This document shows, piece by piece, positions 36,037 through 47,125 of a stretch of 64,000 nt of DNA (position 1 is its first letter; each line of letters starts with the position of its first letter). The stretch comes from Symsagittifera roscoffensis (lineage: Eukaryota > Xenacoelomorpha > Acoela > Convolutidae): assembly GCF_963678635.1 (NCBI RefSeq), contig NC_087070.1, forward strand, positions 32,592,981-32,656,980. The letters run 5' to 3'. Below the pieces are notes generated by a model. That model was given only the letters and a program-made list of their open reading frames with translations. It was not told where the DNA came from and ran no database searches. The position numbers were made by a program, and so were the translations under genes.

Positions 36037-38010
36037 AAACCCTTAAATAGTTTGGCAAACACATGAACAGTATCGGCACATCAAGTACCAGGTGCAAGTT
36101 CTGTGCAGGTTTTATATGGTTCTGGAGATCTCCTGAAGCAAAGTTCGTATTGAACATTGGATTTTCAAAGGCGTGCTTAATACGTTGATCTTGATTAGCT
36201 GGATAAAAGCGTTGACACAACCAAAAACTCTGAAGAAAACTAACGCTTTTGTCTACTGCTTGTACACAAACCGATGCTTCAGTCTTTGATGTCTCAAGGC
36301 AGAAATAATCATAAATTCACAAGGCAAAAATAATCTCATGAAACTGAGGCCTAATATGATAGTGATAAAAAAGCGGATGTCTATTTCGTTGAGTTGGTAA
36401 GAAACTGGCAAGCATTTCAAATAGCATCGGCACTTCATTTCACAAGTTTAACTTTTCCTGAAAATCCAGTTGACTCTTTTTGGTGAAACCTGTAAATATT
36501 TACCACGACAATTGAGGTACTTGGAAAATCTTTGCAAGATGCCTGAGTTTTGTAAACACCCGTAGAAAAATGACTTCGCAATTTTTAGATGCTTAGATAC
36601 TGCAAAGATATCTATGGTTACATTGTTTTCGAAAACATGACAAAATTATGACTTGTCAAGATATTATAACGATACGCATGATACTTATTGTTGGGAGCGT
36701 GTTGCTGAGCGATTCCATTTTTCAGCAAAAATTTCTTCAGCCCGAGAAAAAATTTCTAGTTATAGTTTTTGTTGGCTTTACTCAATGAAAATGGGCTAAA
36801 ATACAAGCTTTTATACGTTGTTTTTATCGAAAATGGAGGACTTTAATTTGATGTATCACCAAACCCAATCTGATGATTATTTGTGGCACCTGATTTTATG
36901 TAGTAGAGATTTTGAAAAGAACTAGAACACCCAAAGACAAAGAACCTCCCCTTACATTAGTCGGAACAGAAAAAAGGCTGCAATATTTTTGTAAGAGTGT
37001 TAGTCAATGCTGCATTAACTCCAGACTCCAGATTAACAAATAATTGATACTATTTAACCTATTTTACAACGCATTTAAAAATTTTAAATGTCTAATTTTA
37101 TCTCAAAATTTTTTGTCAACACTCTTTGTAATATTACAATTAAAATGCGTCTGAAAAATCACATTCATGTAAAATACATTTCAAGTGACTTGCAGTCTAA
37201 AACTTAAGCCAGCCCAACCTTGATCAGAGTCTGAGCAATTATTTCTCTTGAGGGGGGACGGTTTTCCAAGTGTTTAAATTTTTTTAAATGGTTCACATTT
37301 AAAGACCGTATTTTATTAAAATAAGTTTCCGGCACCGCAGGCAATTTTTTGAAACTAAAAAATCAAAATTTTCGTCGTGCGTTTTACCTTAAAATTAGTT
37401 TGTATTGAGTTTGAAAACCGCAAAGATCCAACATTTAAGTTTGGTTGACGTTGACTGAAAACTGATGCCGCAAAAAAGAACCAAAAGGGACCGAATCCCT
37501 GAAGAATGGGTCGAATCCCTGAAGAAAGAGCAGCCCCTCCTTCGCCCCTTGCTCTTCGCCTCTCCCTCATCACCCTCAAAAATCTACACCTGGTATTGAT
37601 TTAAGTATTGAAATTGTCTGTGACGAGGATAGATTGAGAATAAATAAACCTGCCGAATTATAAACCAAACGAAAACGCGGGGAGTTTATGAGCCAACCGA
37701 AACATTATGTCACATCAAAGAAAAATGCATAAATTTTGTCACTGTTACATAATTAATACATAGCTACTATAAAATACTTCGGCTGGCTTATATATAATAT
37801 ATTTCGAGACAATTTTACTTATCCGATCGATTCCTTCCATAACAGCAATTCAAGCTGATTTTTTTTTCTACGACATCTCAGGTTGATTATAAAACCGTTC
37901 TTTTCACTTAGTCCAAATATCACTTTTTCAACATTTTAAACTGATAATATTTTCCTTCGATTTGATGGACTAGAATTAATTCATTCTGTTTTCACTTTTA
38001 AACTAAATTA
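33328..38010. repeat. 4.69-kb segmental duplication, copy 1
   Basis: Bases 33328-38010 recur at 38021-42703, offset 4693, almost without change. A single-base difference can be seen near 34163 versus 38856 (ATCCATCATTG versus ATCCAACATTG). The block spans parts of units 2 and 3 of the 3.2-kb array, so it is a later event laid over the older array. Confidence 0.9.
36037..38010. repeat. 3.2-kb tandem repeat, unit 3, cut at its 3' side
   Basis: The unit runs normally until AACTAAATTA at 38010, then continues through about ten junction bases (AAAGAGGAAA) into sequence that repeats from position 33328 onward. The missing third of the unit is supplied by the duplicated segment that follows. Confidence 0.85.
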
Positions 38011-38020
38011 AAAGAGGAAA

Positions 38021-41000
38021 GATATCTATGGTTACATTGTTTTCGAAAACATGACAAAAACATGACTTGTCAATATATTATAACAATACGCATGATACTT
38101 TTTGTTGGGAGCGTGTTGCTGAGCGATTCAATTTTTCAGTAAAAATTTCTTCAGCCCGAGGAAAGTTTTCTTGTTATAGTTTTTGTTGGCTTTACTCAAT
38201 GAAAATGGGCTAAAATACAAGCTTTTATACGTTGTTTGTATCAAAAATGGAGGACTTTAATTTGATGTATCACCAAACCCAATCTGATGATTATTTGTGG
38301 CACCTGATTTTATGTAGTAGAGATTATAAAAAGAACTAGAACACCCAAAGACAAAGAACCTCCCCTTACATTGGTCGGAACAGAAAAAAGGCTGCAATAT
38401 TTTTGTAAGAGTGTTAGTCAATGCTGCATTAACTCCAGACTCCAGATCAACAAATAATTGATACTATTTTACTATTTAACCTATTTTGGGACGCATTTAA
38501 CAATTATAAATGTCTAAATTTATCTCAAAATTTTTTGTCAACACTCTTTGTACTATTTCAATTAAAATGCGTCTGAAAAAATCACATTCATGTAAAGTAC
38601 ATTTCAAGTGACTTGTAGTCTAAAACTTAAGCCAGCCCAATCTTGATCAGAGTCTGAGCGATTAATTTTCGTGATTAGGGACGGTTTTCCAAGTGTTTAA
38701 AATTTTTTTAAATGGTTCACATTTAAAGACCGTATTTTATTAAAATAAGTTTCCGGCACCGCAGGCAATTTTTTGAAACTAAAAAATCAAAATTTTCGTC
38801 GTGCGTTTTACCTTAAAATCAGTATGTAATGAGTCTGAAAACCGCAAAGATCCAACATTGAAGTTTGGTTGACGTTGACTGAAAACTGATGCCGCAAAAA
38901 AAACCAAAAGAGAAGTTTTGGTTGGCGAGGGGGTCGAATCCCTGAAGAAAGAGCAGCCCCCTCCTTCGCCCCTCCCTCTTCGTCTCTCCCTCGTCCCCCT
39001 CAGAAATCTACACCTGGTATTGATTTAAGTATTTAATCCTGAAATTGTCTGTAACGAGGATAGATTGAGAATAAATAAACCTGCCAAATTATAAACCAAA
39101 CGAAAACGCGGGGAGTTTATGAGCCAACCGAAACATTATGTCACATCAAAGAAAATTGCATAAATTTTGTCACTGTTACATAATTTTTAAATAACTACTA
39201 AAAAATACTTCGGCTGGCTAATATTTTATAAATTTCGAGACAGTTTTAGTTATCCGATCGAAACCTTCCATAACAGCATTTCAAGCTGATTTTTTTTTCT
39301 ACGACACCTCAGGTTGATTATAAAACCGTTCTTTTTACTTTGTCCGAATATCAATTTTTCAACCTTTTAAACTGATAATATTTTCCTTCGATCTGATGGA
39401 CTAGAATTAACTCATTCTGTTTTCACTTTTAAACTAAACTAAAAATAAGCCGAATATGTCACAATTATAAGTTTTTAGATATCTGAAAATTTAGGTTTTT
39501 CGAACTGCGGTCGACATATTTTTTTTACTTCAATCAACCCAAGATTCAAAACGCGAAAGAAATTAAGTTCGACTCTGCTCTGCTGTTTCTTCATGTGCCC
39601 GCCTTTCAAAAATTATGAGTAAAACGAGAGTAAAATAAATCTAATGCTTTGCAGATAATACTTAGTGATGTTATTTGACAGAAAACAGAGAAATAAAAAA
39701 AAACTTTTTTATTGCAGCCAGAGCTTTTTTCCAGTCCTGCATTGAAATTACCATCTTTGGAGAAATAAACGCAATTATAGTGCTTGGGTGGAAGATATTT
39801 TTTTCTTTTGTCATATATCTAGGCTACTCTATGTTCCTTTTTAGTCTCGCATTTCTTGCCTTCTTGTTTTTGCCAACCCCTTGATAACCGGTTGGTAAAA
39901 TTTTGAACTGATAGTTTTGATAGGTCGAAAATTGTTTCCTTGAGATTGCTAAAATAAACAGTGGGCTGAGGAATGCAACAATTGAAAATCATCTCAGACC
40001 CAACAAGAGCTGCAATGAGATTTTCTACAACTATTTTTCCAGTGAGAAAAAAAAATCGAAGTTTTGATTTTCAAATTAAATTTTGAACGACCGTGCCAAG
40101 TTGGCAATTGCCTTTGCTGTTTTCTTTAGTTAAAATTTTAGGTTAAAAATATTAGTCTCTTATACGCTTTTAAACACATTAATCAATAGTTTACTTTTTC
40201 TTTAACTCGTGTCACCATCACCCTGGCATTGTCCCGCTAAAAATAATCAAAACAATGATGTAGTAAAACGAAATGTTGGTGAAATATTAGTGAAAGAATT
40301 CTAGATTCAAGCATCGAAACAAAAACTTCTGTTTGGATTTTTTTCATTGAAATCAGGAAAAAAAATTATTTTCCATAACACAAGAATGCAAAAAAAAACT
40401 GAGAAGACAACAAAAACGACAAAAAATTGTAAATTCCGCGTCCGTGAACCAATAACAACTAAAAAATTAATATTGGCAGATTAATTGTAAAAATATCTAA
40501 AAATGGTTTATTGGGTTCATTGAACTTACATTATGATAATTGTTCCGACTTTCATTTTAGTTCATTACATTTATTTTCTTTTTTTGATTACTGCTCCATA
40601 ATATTTACAATTAAAATTACTATTACAATTTACTATAAAAAAAGGCTTTTTCAATGAAAATGGGCTAAAATACAAGCTTTTATACGTTGTTTGTATCAAA
40701 AATGGAAGAGTTTAATTTGATGTATCACCAAACCCTTAAATAGTTTGGCAAACACATGAACAGTATCGGCACATCAAGTACCAGGTGCAAGTTCTGTGCA
40801 GGTTTTATATGGTTCTGGAGATCTCCTGAAGCAAAGTTCGTATTGAACATTGGATTTTCAAAGGCGTGCTTAATACGTTGATCTTGATTAGCTGGATAAA
40901 AGCGTTGACACAACCAAAAACTCTGAAGAAAACTAACGCTTTTGTCTACTGCTTGTACACAAACCGATGCTTCAGTCTTTGATGTCTCAAGGCAGAAATA

Positions 41001-42703
41001 ATCATAAATTCACAAGGCAAAAATAATCTCATGAAACTGAGGCCTAATATGATAGTGATAAAAAAGCGGATGTCTATTTCGTTGAGTTGGTAAGAAACTG
41101 GCAAGCATTTCAAATAGCATCGGCACTTCATTTCACAAGTTTAACTTTTCCTGAAAATCCAGTTGACTCTTTTTGGTGAAACCTGTAAATATTTACCACG
41201 ACAATTGAGGTACTTGGAAAATCTTTGCAAGATGCCTGAGTTTTGTAAACACCCGTAGAAAAATGACTTCGCAATTTTTAGATGCTTAGATACTGCAAAG
41301 ATATCTATGGTTACATTGTTTTCGAAAACATGACAAAATTATGACTTGTCAAGATATTATAACGATACGCATGATACTTATTGTTGGGAGCGTGTTGCTG
41401 AGCGATTCCATTTTTCAGCAAAAATTTCTTCAGCCCGAGAAAAAATTTCTAGTTATAGTTTTTGTTGGCTTTACTCAATGAAAATGGGCTAAAATACAAG
41501 CTTTTATACGTTGTTTTTATCGAAAATGGAGGACTTTAATTTGATGTATCACCAAACCCAATCTGATGATTATTTGTGGCACCTGATTTTATGTAGTAGA
41601 GATTTTGAAAAGAACTAGAACACCCAAAGACAAAGAACCTCCCCTTACATTAGTCGGAACAGAAAAAAGGCTGCAATATTTTTGTAAGAGTGTTAGTCAA
41701 TGCTGCATTAACTCCAGACTCCAGATTAACAAATAATTGATACTATTTAACCTATTTTACAACGCATTTAAAAATTTTAAATGTCTAATTTTATCTCAAA
41801 ATTTTTTGTCAACACTCTTTGTAATATTACAATTAAAATGCGTCTGAAAAATCACATTCATGTAAAATACATTTCAAGTGACTTGCAGTCTAAAACTTAA
41901 GCCAGCCCAACCTTGATCAGAGTCTGAGCAATTATTTCTCTTGAGGGGGGACGGTTTTCCAAGTGTTTAAATTTTTTTAAATGGTTCACATTTAAAGACC
42001 GTATTTTATTAAAATAAGTTTCCGGCACCGCAGGCAATTTTTTGAAACTAAAAAATCAAAATTTTCGTCGTGCGTTTTACCTTAAAATTAGTTTGTATTG
42101 AGTTTGAAAACCGCAAAGATCCAACATTTAAGTTTGGTTGACGTTGACTGAAAACTGATGCCGCAAAAAAGAACCAAAAGGGACCGAATCCCTGAAGAAT
42201 GGGTCGAATCCCTGAAGAAAGAGCAGCCCCTCCTTCGCCCCTTGCTCTTCGCCTCTCCCTCATCACCCTCAAAAATCTACACCTGGTATTGATTTAAGTA
42301 TTGAAATTGTCTGTGACGAGGATAGATTGAGAATAAATAAACCTGCCGAATTATAAACCAAACGAAAACGCGGGGAGTTTATGAGCCAACCGAAACATTA
42401 TGTCACATCAAAGAAAAATGCATAAATTTTGTCACTGTTACATAATTAATACATAGCTACTATAAAATACTTCGGCTGGCTTATATATAATATATTTCGA
42501 GACAATTTTACTTATCCGATCGATTCCTTCCATAACAGCAATTCAAGCTGATTTTTTTTTCTACGACATCTCAGGTTGATTATAAAACCGTTCTTTTCAC
42601 TTAGTCCAAATATCACTTTTTCAACATTTTAAACTGATAATATTTTCCTTCGATTTGATGGACTAGAATTAATTCATTCTGTTTTCACTTTTAAACTAAA
42701 TTA
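38021..42703. repeat. 4.69-kb segmental duplication, copy 2
   Basis: This is the second copy of 33328-38010. The join at 38011-38020 shares only GGAAAGATATCT-like microhomology with the original GCAAAGATATCT, suggesting end-joining or template switching. The near-absence of differences means a very recent event or a collapsed or duplicated haplotype in the assembly. Confidence 0.9.
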
Positions 42704-43880
42704 TAAATAAGCCGAATATGTCACAATTATAAGTTTTTAGATATCTGAAAATTTAGGTTTTTCTAACTGCGGTCGACATATTTTTTTCTACTTCAATGAA
42801 CCCAAGTTTCAAAACGCGAAAGAAATTAAACTTCGACTCTTCTCTGTTGTTTTTTCATGTGCCCGGCTTTCAAAAACTATGAGTAAAATGAGAGTAAAAT
42901 AAATCTAATGCTTTGCAGATAATACTTGATAAGTGATGTTATTTGACAGAAAATATGGAAATAAAAAAAAATCTTTTTTATTGCAGCCAGAGCTTTTTTC
43001 CAGTCCTGCATTGAAATTACCATCTTTGGAGAAATAAACGCAATTTTAGGGCTTGGGTGGAAGATATTTTTTTTTTGTCATATATCTAGGCTACTCTATG
43101 TTCCTTTTTAGTCTCGCATTTCTTGCCTTCTTGTTTTTGCCAACCCCTTGATAACCAGTTCATGAAATTTTGAACTGATAGTTTTGATAGGTCGAAAATT
43201 GTTTCCATGAGATTGCTAAAATAAACAGTGGGCTGAGGACTGCAACAATTGAAAATCATCTCAGTCCCAACAAGAGCTGCAATGAGATTTTCTACAACTA
43301 TTTTTCCAGTGAGAAAAAAAATCGAAGTTTTGATTTTCAAATTAAATTTCGAACGACCGCGCCAAGTTGGCAATTGCCTTTGCTGTTTTCTTTAGTTAAA
43401 AATTTAGGTTGAAAAAATCAGTCTCTTATACTCTTTTAAACACATTAATCAATAGTTTACTTTTTCTTTAATTCGTGTCACCATCACCCATGCATTGCAT
43501 TGTCCCGCTAAAATTAATCAAAACAATGATGTAGTAAAACGAAATGTTGGTGAAATATTAGTGAAAGAATTCTAGATTCAAGCATCGAAACAAAAACTTC
43601 TGTTTGGATTTTTTCTCATTGAAATCAGGAAAAAAAAATTATTTTCCATAACACAAGAATGCAAAAAAAACTGAGAAGACAACAAAAACGACAAAAAATT
43701 GTAAATTCCGCGTCCGTGAACTAATAACAACTAAGAAAATAATATCGGCAGATTAATTGTAAATATATCTTAAAATGGTTTATTGGGTTCATTGAACTTA
43801 CATTATGATAATTGTTCCGATTTTCATTTTAGTTCATTACATTTATTTTCTTTATTTTATTACTGCTCCATAAACCTTAA
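40730..43880. repeat. 3.2-kb tandem repeat, last unit
   Basis: The last unit begins with AATAGTTTGGCAAAC and ends at TTACTGCTCCATAA near 43875, where repeat-B sequence takes over. The 95-codon minus-strand frame of unit 1 (32160-31873) is intact again here at 43373-43086 with conservative changes, though it is broken by length changes in an A run in the middle units. Confidence 0.8.
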
Positions 43881-44025
43881 AAGCCAATCGGTACATTCAA
43901 CTCTTCGCCCTGATACGAGCAGTAATGTGGTTTTTGAAAACTGTTAATTTCTGACGTGAATTTTACCTTCAAACTAAACTTGATTGAGCTTTGTATAATT
44001 GCCGGTTTGATTTTTGTCTACAATA
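43858..44025 (+). repeat. Repeat family B, partial copy
   Basis: TACTGCTCCATAAACCTTAAAAG, then TTCGCCCTGATACGAGCAGT and a tail GATTGAGCTTTGTATAATTG match 44540-44700. Only the end of the family is present here, fused to the end of the 3.2-kb array. Confidence 0.7.
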
Positions 44026-44084
44026 TATGAAAACATGGTTGATTGGGCTCATTGAACTTACCTTAAGATAATGTTTCTATCTTT

Positions 44085-44705
44085 CGTAAAAAAGATAACT
44101 GAAAATTTTTGCTTGGGGCTGTTTTTTTCTTCAGACAAACTTCAACTTTAAACTAATCGTTTTTGACGGATTTTTTTGATATATCACTCGAAAAGTATTG
44201 TTGTCCTGAGCTTAAATTTGAAAAGATATACTACCTGTGATTATTTTTTCAAAAGTTTTGGGGGATTAGGGATTGTCATTTTGGAAGATTGTGACAATTA
44301 ACGCCGATTGTTTTTTGCGCTATTAACGCGTGAGCGGAAGTTTAATCAGTCTCATAAATCGTTCGAAAATGGTTGAAAAAAGCTAATTTGCCATAATAGA
44401 TTTGTTACAAGGATCAAAATCTATCACTCTGTAAATTAAAAGAGGGTATGTGTGTGGGGGATGCTGATTTTATCAAAATTTTTCAAAGTTTAATGAAAAC
44501 TTTTCATTTTTTGTATTTTAAAAAAAAAAAACTTTTATGTTATTTCTGCTCCATAAACCTTAAAAGGCAGTCGGAACAATCAGGGCTTCGCCCTGATATC
44601 ACCAGTCTTGTGATTGTTGGAAATTGTTTCCTTCTGACGTGTGCGTTACCTTGAAATTAAAACTTGATTGAGCTCTGTAAAATTGCCGGTTTGAATATCT
44701 TCTGC
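44085..44705 (+). repeat. Repeat family B, forward copy
   Basis: The copy runs from a T/C-rich segment through TTGTCCTGAGCTTAAATTTG, GACAATTAACG, GCGCTATTAACGCGTGAGCG and CTCCATAAACCTTAAAAGGC to a small hairpin CAGGGCTTCGCCCTG (44581-44595). Related copies lie at 46600-47125 and 51205-51640 (reverse) and 60110-60606 (forward). It encodes no recognisable protein, so it is probably a non-autonomous element whose class I cannot determine. Confidence 0.7.
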
Positions 44706-45599
44706 ATTTGAGATTGAGTCTGTATTTGATAAAAACTCGCATTTAAAATTAGCTAAGATTAATTATCACTCGCAATTGAAGATAACCATAATTGATGCCG
44801 AAAGTTGCAAAACTTTCATGACTCGGAATTTTTGTAACAGATTTTTCTCGGTCGCCAAAAGTTGCCAGAAATCTTTCCTTGGATCGCGCAAAAGTGTGAT
44901 GTAAATGTTATGAAAAAACCTTGCGCCGCGAATTGATGCAGGAAGCGATCAGATGCCACAAGATTTGGATTGCATGATTAAGGGAATGAACAAATAAAAG
45001 AAACGTTCAGGAAAAAAGTATCGAAACCACGTTAATCATCGCATTTTTTTGAGTAAGTCGTTGTTCTTCCTGAACTTGAACTTGAGTTAGTTGGTAAGTA
45101 CGTTTAATAACAGTAGTCGTTAAAAAAATACCCATAGGGAGCAAATTTACAGTCTAATAGGACCTTCCAGGAAGCGGCCCGTGGGAGGACCTAGACAAAT
45201 TTAACTGAGGAGAGAAAAAAGAGCAAGTAAAAAGAAAGTGCAATATGATCAATTATCAAACATTTGTAAAGTTTATCTGAGACTCAATTGTTCTTTGTAC
45301 TTTGTTTATTTTGTTAGTTGATAAACTGATAAAAATTGATAACAACTGATAAAATATAAATAGCAGTGGAGCCAAAACAGAATCTGGAGGTAGTCTAAAT
45401 TAAATATCAGTCAAAGGAGCAAAAAACATACTTTCTGTTTTCGGTCGATTAGATAGGGTTGCACAAAAAAGTAGTTGTTCCTCTGAACACGTACTGATTA
45501 AGCTTGAATAGTGAATTTAAATGATCAATTTTGTCAAGAGTCTTCTATAGAACAACGAAACCATTAAAACCAAAATTTGCTGTTTCGATCAGTTGATTT

Positions 45600-45745
45600 A
45601 ATATTTCAACATTATAAAAATGTATTATAATCTTAATATTTTGATATCAATACAATCCATTATAAAAAATGATAATCGATTATAGTCTGTTAAAAATGGA
45701 TTATAATCATAATAACTTTTTAATAGTTATAATCGATTACAATGG
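45600..45745. repeat. GATTATAAT dyad minisatellite, left block
   Basis: Repeated short palindromic words alternate: AATCGATT, ATTATAAT and GGATTATAATC. Both strands read nearly alike. The block mirrors 46310-46480 on the other side of a C-rich island. Confidence 0.7.
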
Positions 45746-45914
45746 ATTTTCTTAGAAGAAAATATGAATTGTTCAAATTTTTTCCAAATTTATCTCAATT
45801 CCTGTTTCGTGGAATTGCTACGTAGTACGTTTCATAATTATTTACTTTTCACTTAAGATTTCATTTATTTAAGTTTTCTTTACATTTTCTACACTACGTA
45901 AACTCCATCGCCTC

Positions 45915-46200
45915 TTTTAACAACCCGCTTCCCCAGTTTACCCCCCCCCCCCACAGTTTATCCCTTGTCAATTTACCCCTGCCCCTCCCCCACTCAGTCT
46001 ACCCCTTCGGAGTTTATCCCCCCCCCATCTTGGTTTAACCCCCCCCCCCTTTTACTGAATGTGGGCGGGTCAAAAACTTGGGGGGGGTTGGAATAAAAAA
46101 ACTCGGACGTTAAAATGGAGAATGGGGGTAAATGGGTGTTGTTCACACTGAATAAACCCCTAACCCTAGCCCTAACCCTAACCCCTCCCCCGTCCCCAAT
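45915..46200. repeat. C-rich low-complexity island
   Basis: Runs of 7-14 C alternate with short AGTTTA or AGTCTA spacers at roughly 25-35 base spacing, for example CAGTTTACCCCCCC and GGAGTTTATCCCCCCC. The G-rich complementary strand could form quadruplex structures. It is unlike the AT-rich surroundings. Confidence 0.85.
46155..46187 (-). repeat. Short interstitial telomere-type repeat
   Basis: CCCCTAACCCTAGCCCTAACCCTAACCCC contains four to five CCCTAA units, one altered to CCCTAG. This is the C-strand of the TTAGGG telomere repeat common to most animals outside arthropods and nematodes. It is short and embedded in a C-rich tract, so it may be a repair scar, a subtelomeric relic, or local low complexity. 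Confidence 0.75.
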
Positions 46201-46309
46201 GATGAGTGGCAAAGTGAGAGAGGGTCAATTTGATTAGAATTGGATTGCGAGTGAGCCGTGAGTAACGAAGAAATGTTGTTGAATTTGCAAAAAAAAGTAA
46301 AGACTATAA

Positions 46310-46480
46310 ACCGTTTTAATCAATTATAATGGATTTCAAATGGATTATGACCCATTATAATGGGTTTCAATGGATTATAACCTATTATTATGGATTTTAA
46401 TGAATTTTGTTTTTACGCAAATAATCGATTATAATGAAACTAATCGATTATAACAAAATTAATGGATTATAATGACAACG
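46310..46480. repeat. GATTATAAT dyad minisatellite, right block
   Basis: Units such as ATGGATTATGACCCATTATA, ATGGATTATAACCTATTATT and AATCGATTATAAT follow each other at about 20 bases, each internally palindromic. A few related words also occur at 22445-22530. Confidence 0.8.
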
Positions 46481-46599
46481 TTTTAGACTAGAATTAACCT
46501 GGGCAGCATTATTATCCATGGCACTCCGGTGCGGACAGTATTTGAGACTAAGTATCGGTAAAACCATAAATGCAGCGAAATCAAAAGTAAAAGTGAAAA

Positions 46600-47125
46600 A
46601 AGACTGCTCGTATCAGGGCGAAGCCTTGAATGTTCCGACTGCCTATTAAGGTTTATGGAGCAGTAATAACATTAAAAAATTAAAAATAAAAAAAGACGAA
46701 CTGATAATTTTTTTTCAAAAATTTGAAATTTTTTATAAAAATCATCCCCCCACACGCCATATAAAGTACAAAAGGATAGATTTCGCTACTTGTAACAAAT
46801 GAATTATGGCCAATAAGCTTCGTTAAACCAATTTGGAACGATTTCTAAGACGGATTAACTTTCCGCTTACGCGTTAATAGCGCGAAATATATCGCGCGTT
46901 AATTGTCCCAAATTGGCCAAAATGGCAATCTTTAAACCCCCACAACTTTAGGAAAAATGATCACAGGTGAAATTTTTTTTCATATTCAAGCTCAGGACAA
47001 CAATACCTTTTGAATATTTAAAAAAATCCGTCAAAAAAGGCTAGTTACAAAGTCGAAAGTTGTCCGAAGAAAAAAAAACACCCGAGCACAATTATTACGT
47101 TAATTTCGTTACGAAAGTTGGAACA
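46600..47125 (-). repeat. Repeat family B, reverse copy
   Basis: Reading the minus strand gives the B order: CCGAGC..., TTGTCCTGAGCTTGAA, AATTAACGCGCGATAT, GCGCTATTAACGCGTAAGCGG, CTCCATAAACCTTAATAGGC, GAGCAGTC. Together with the forward copy at 44085 it makes an inverted pair enclosing the low-complexity island. Confidence 0.75.
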
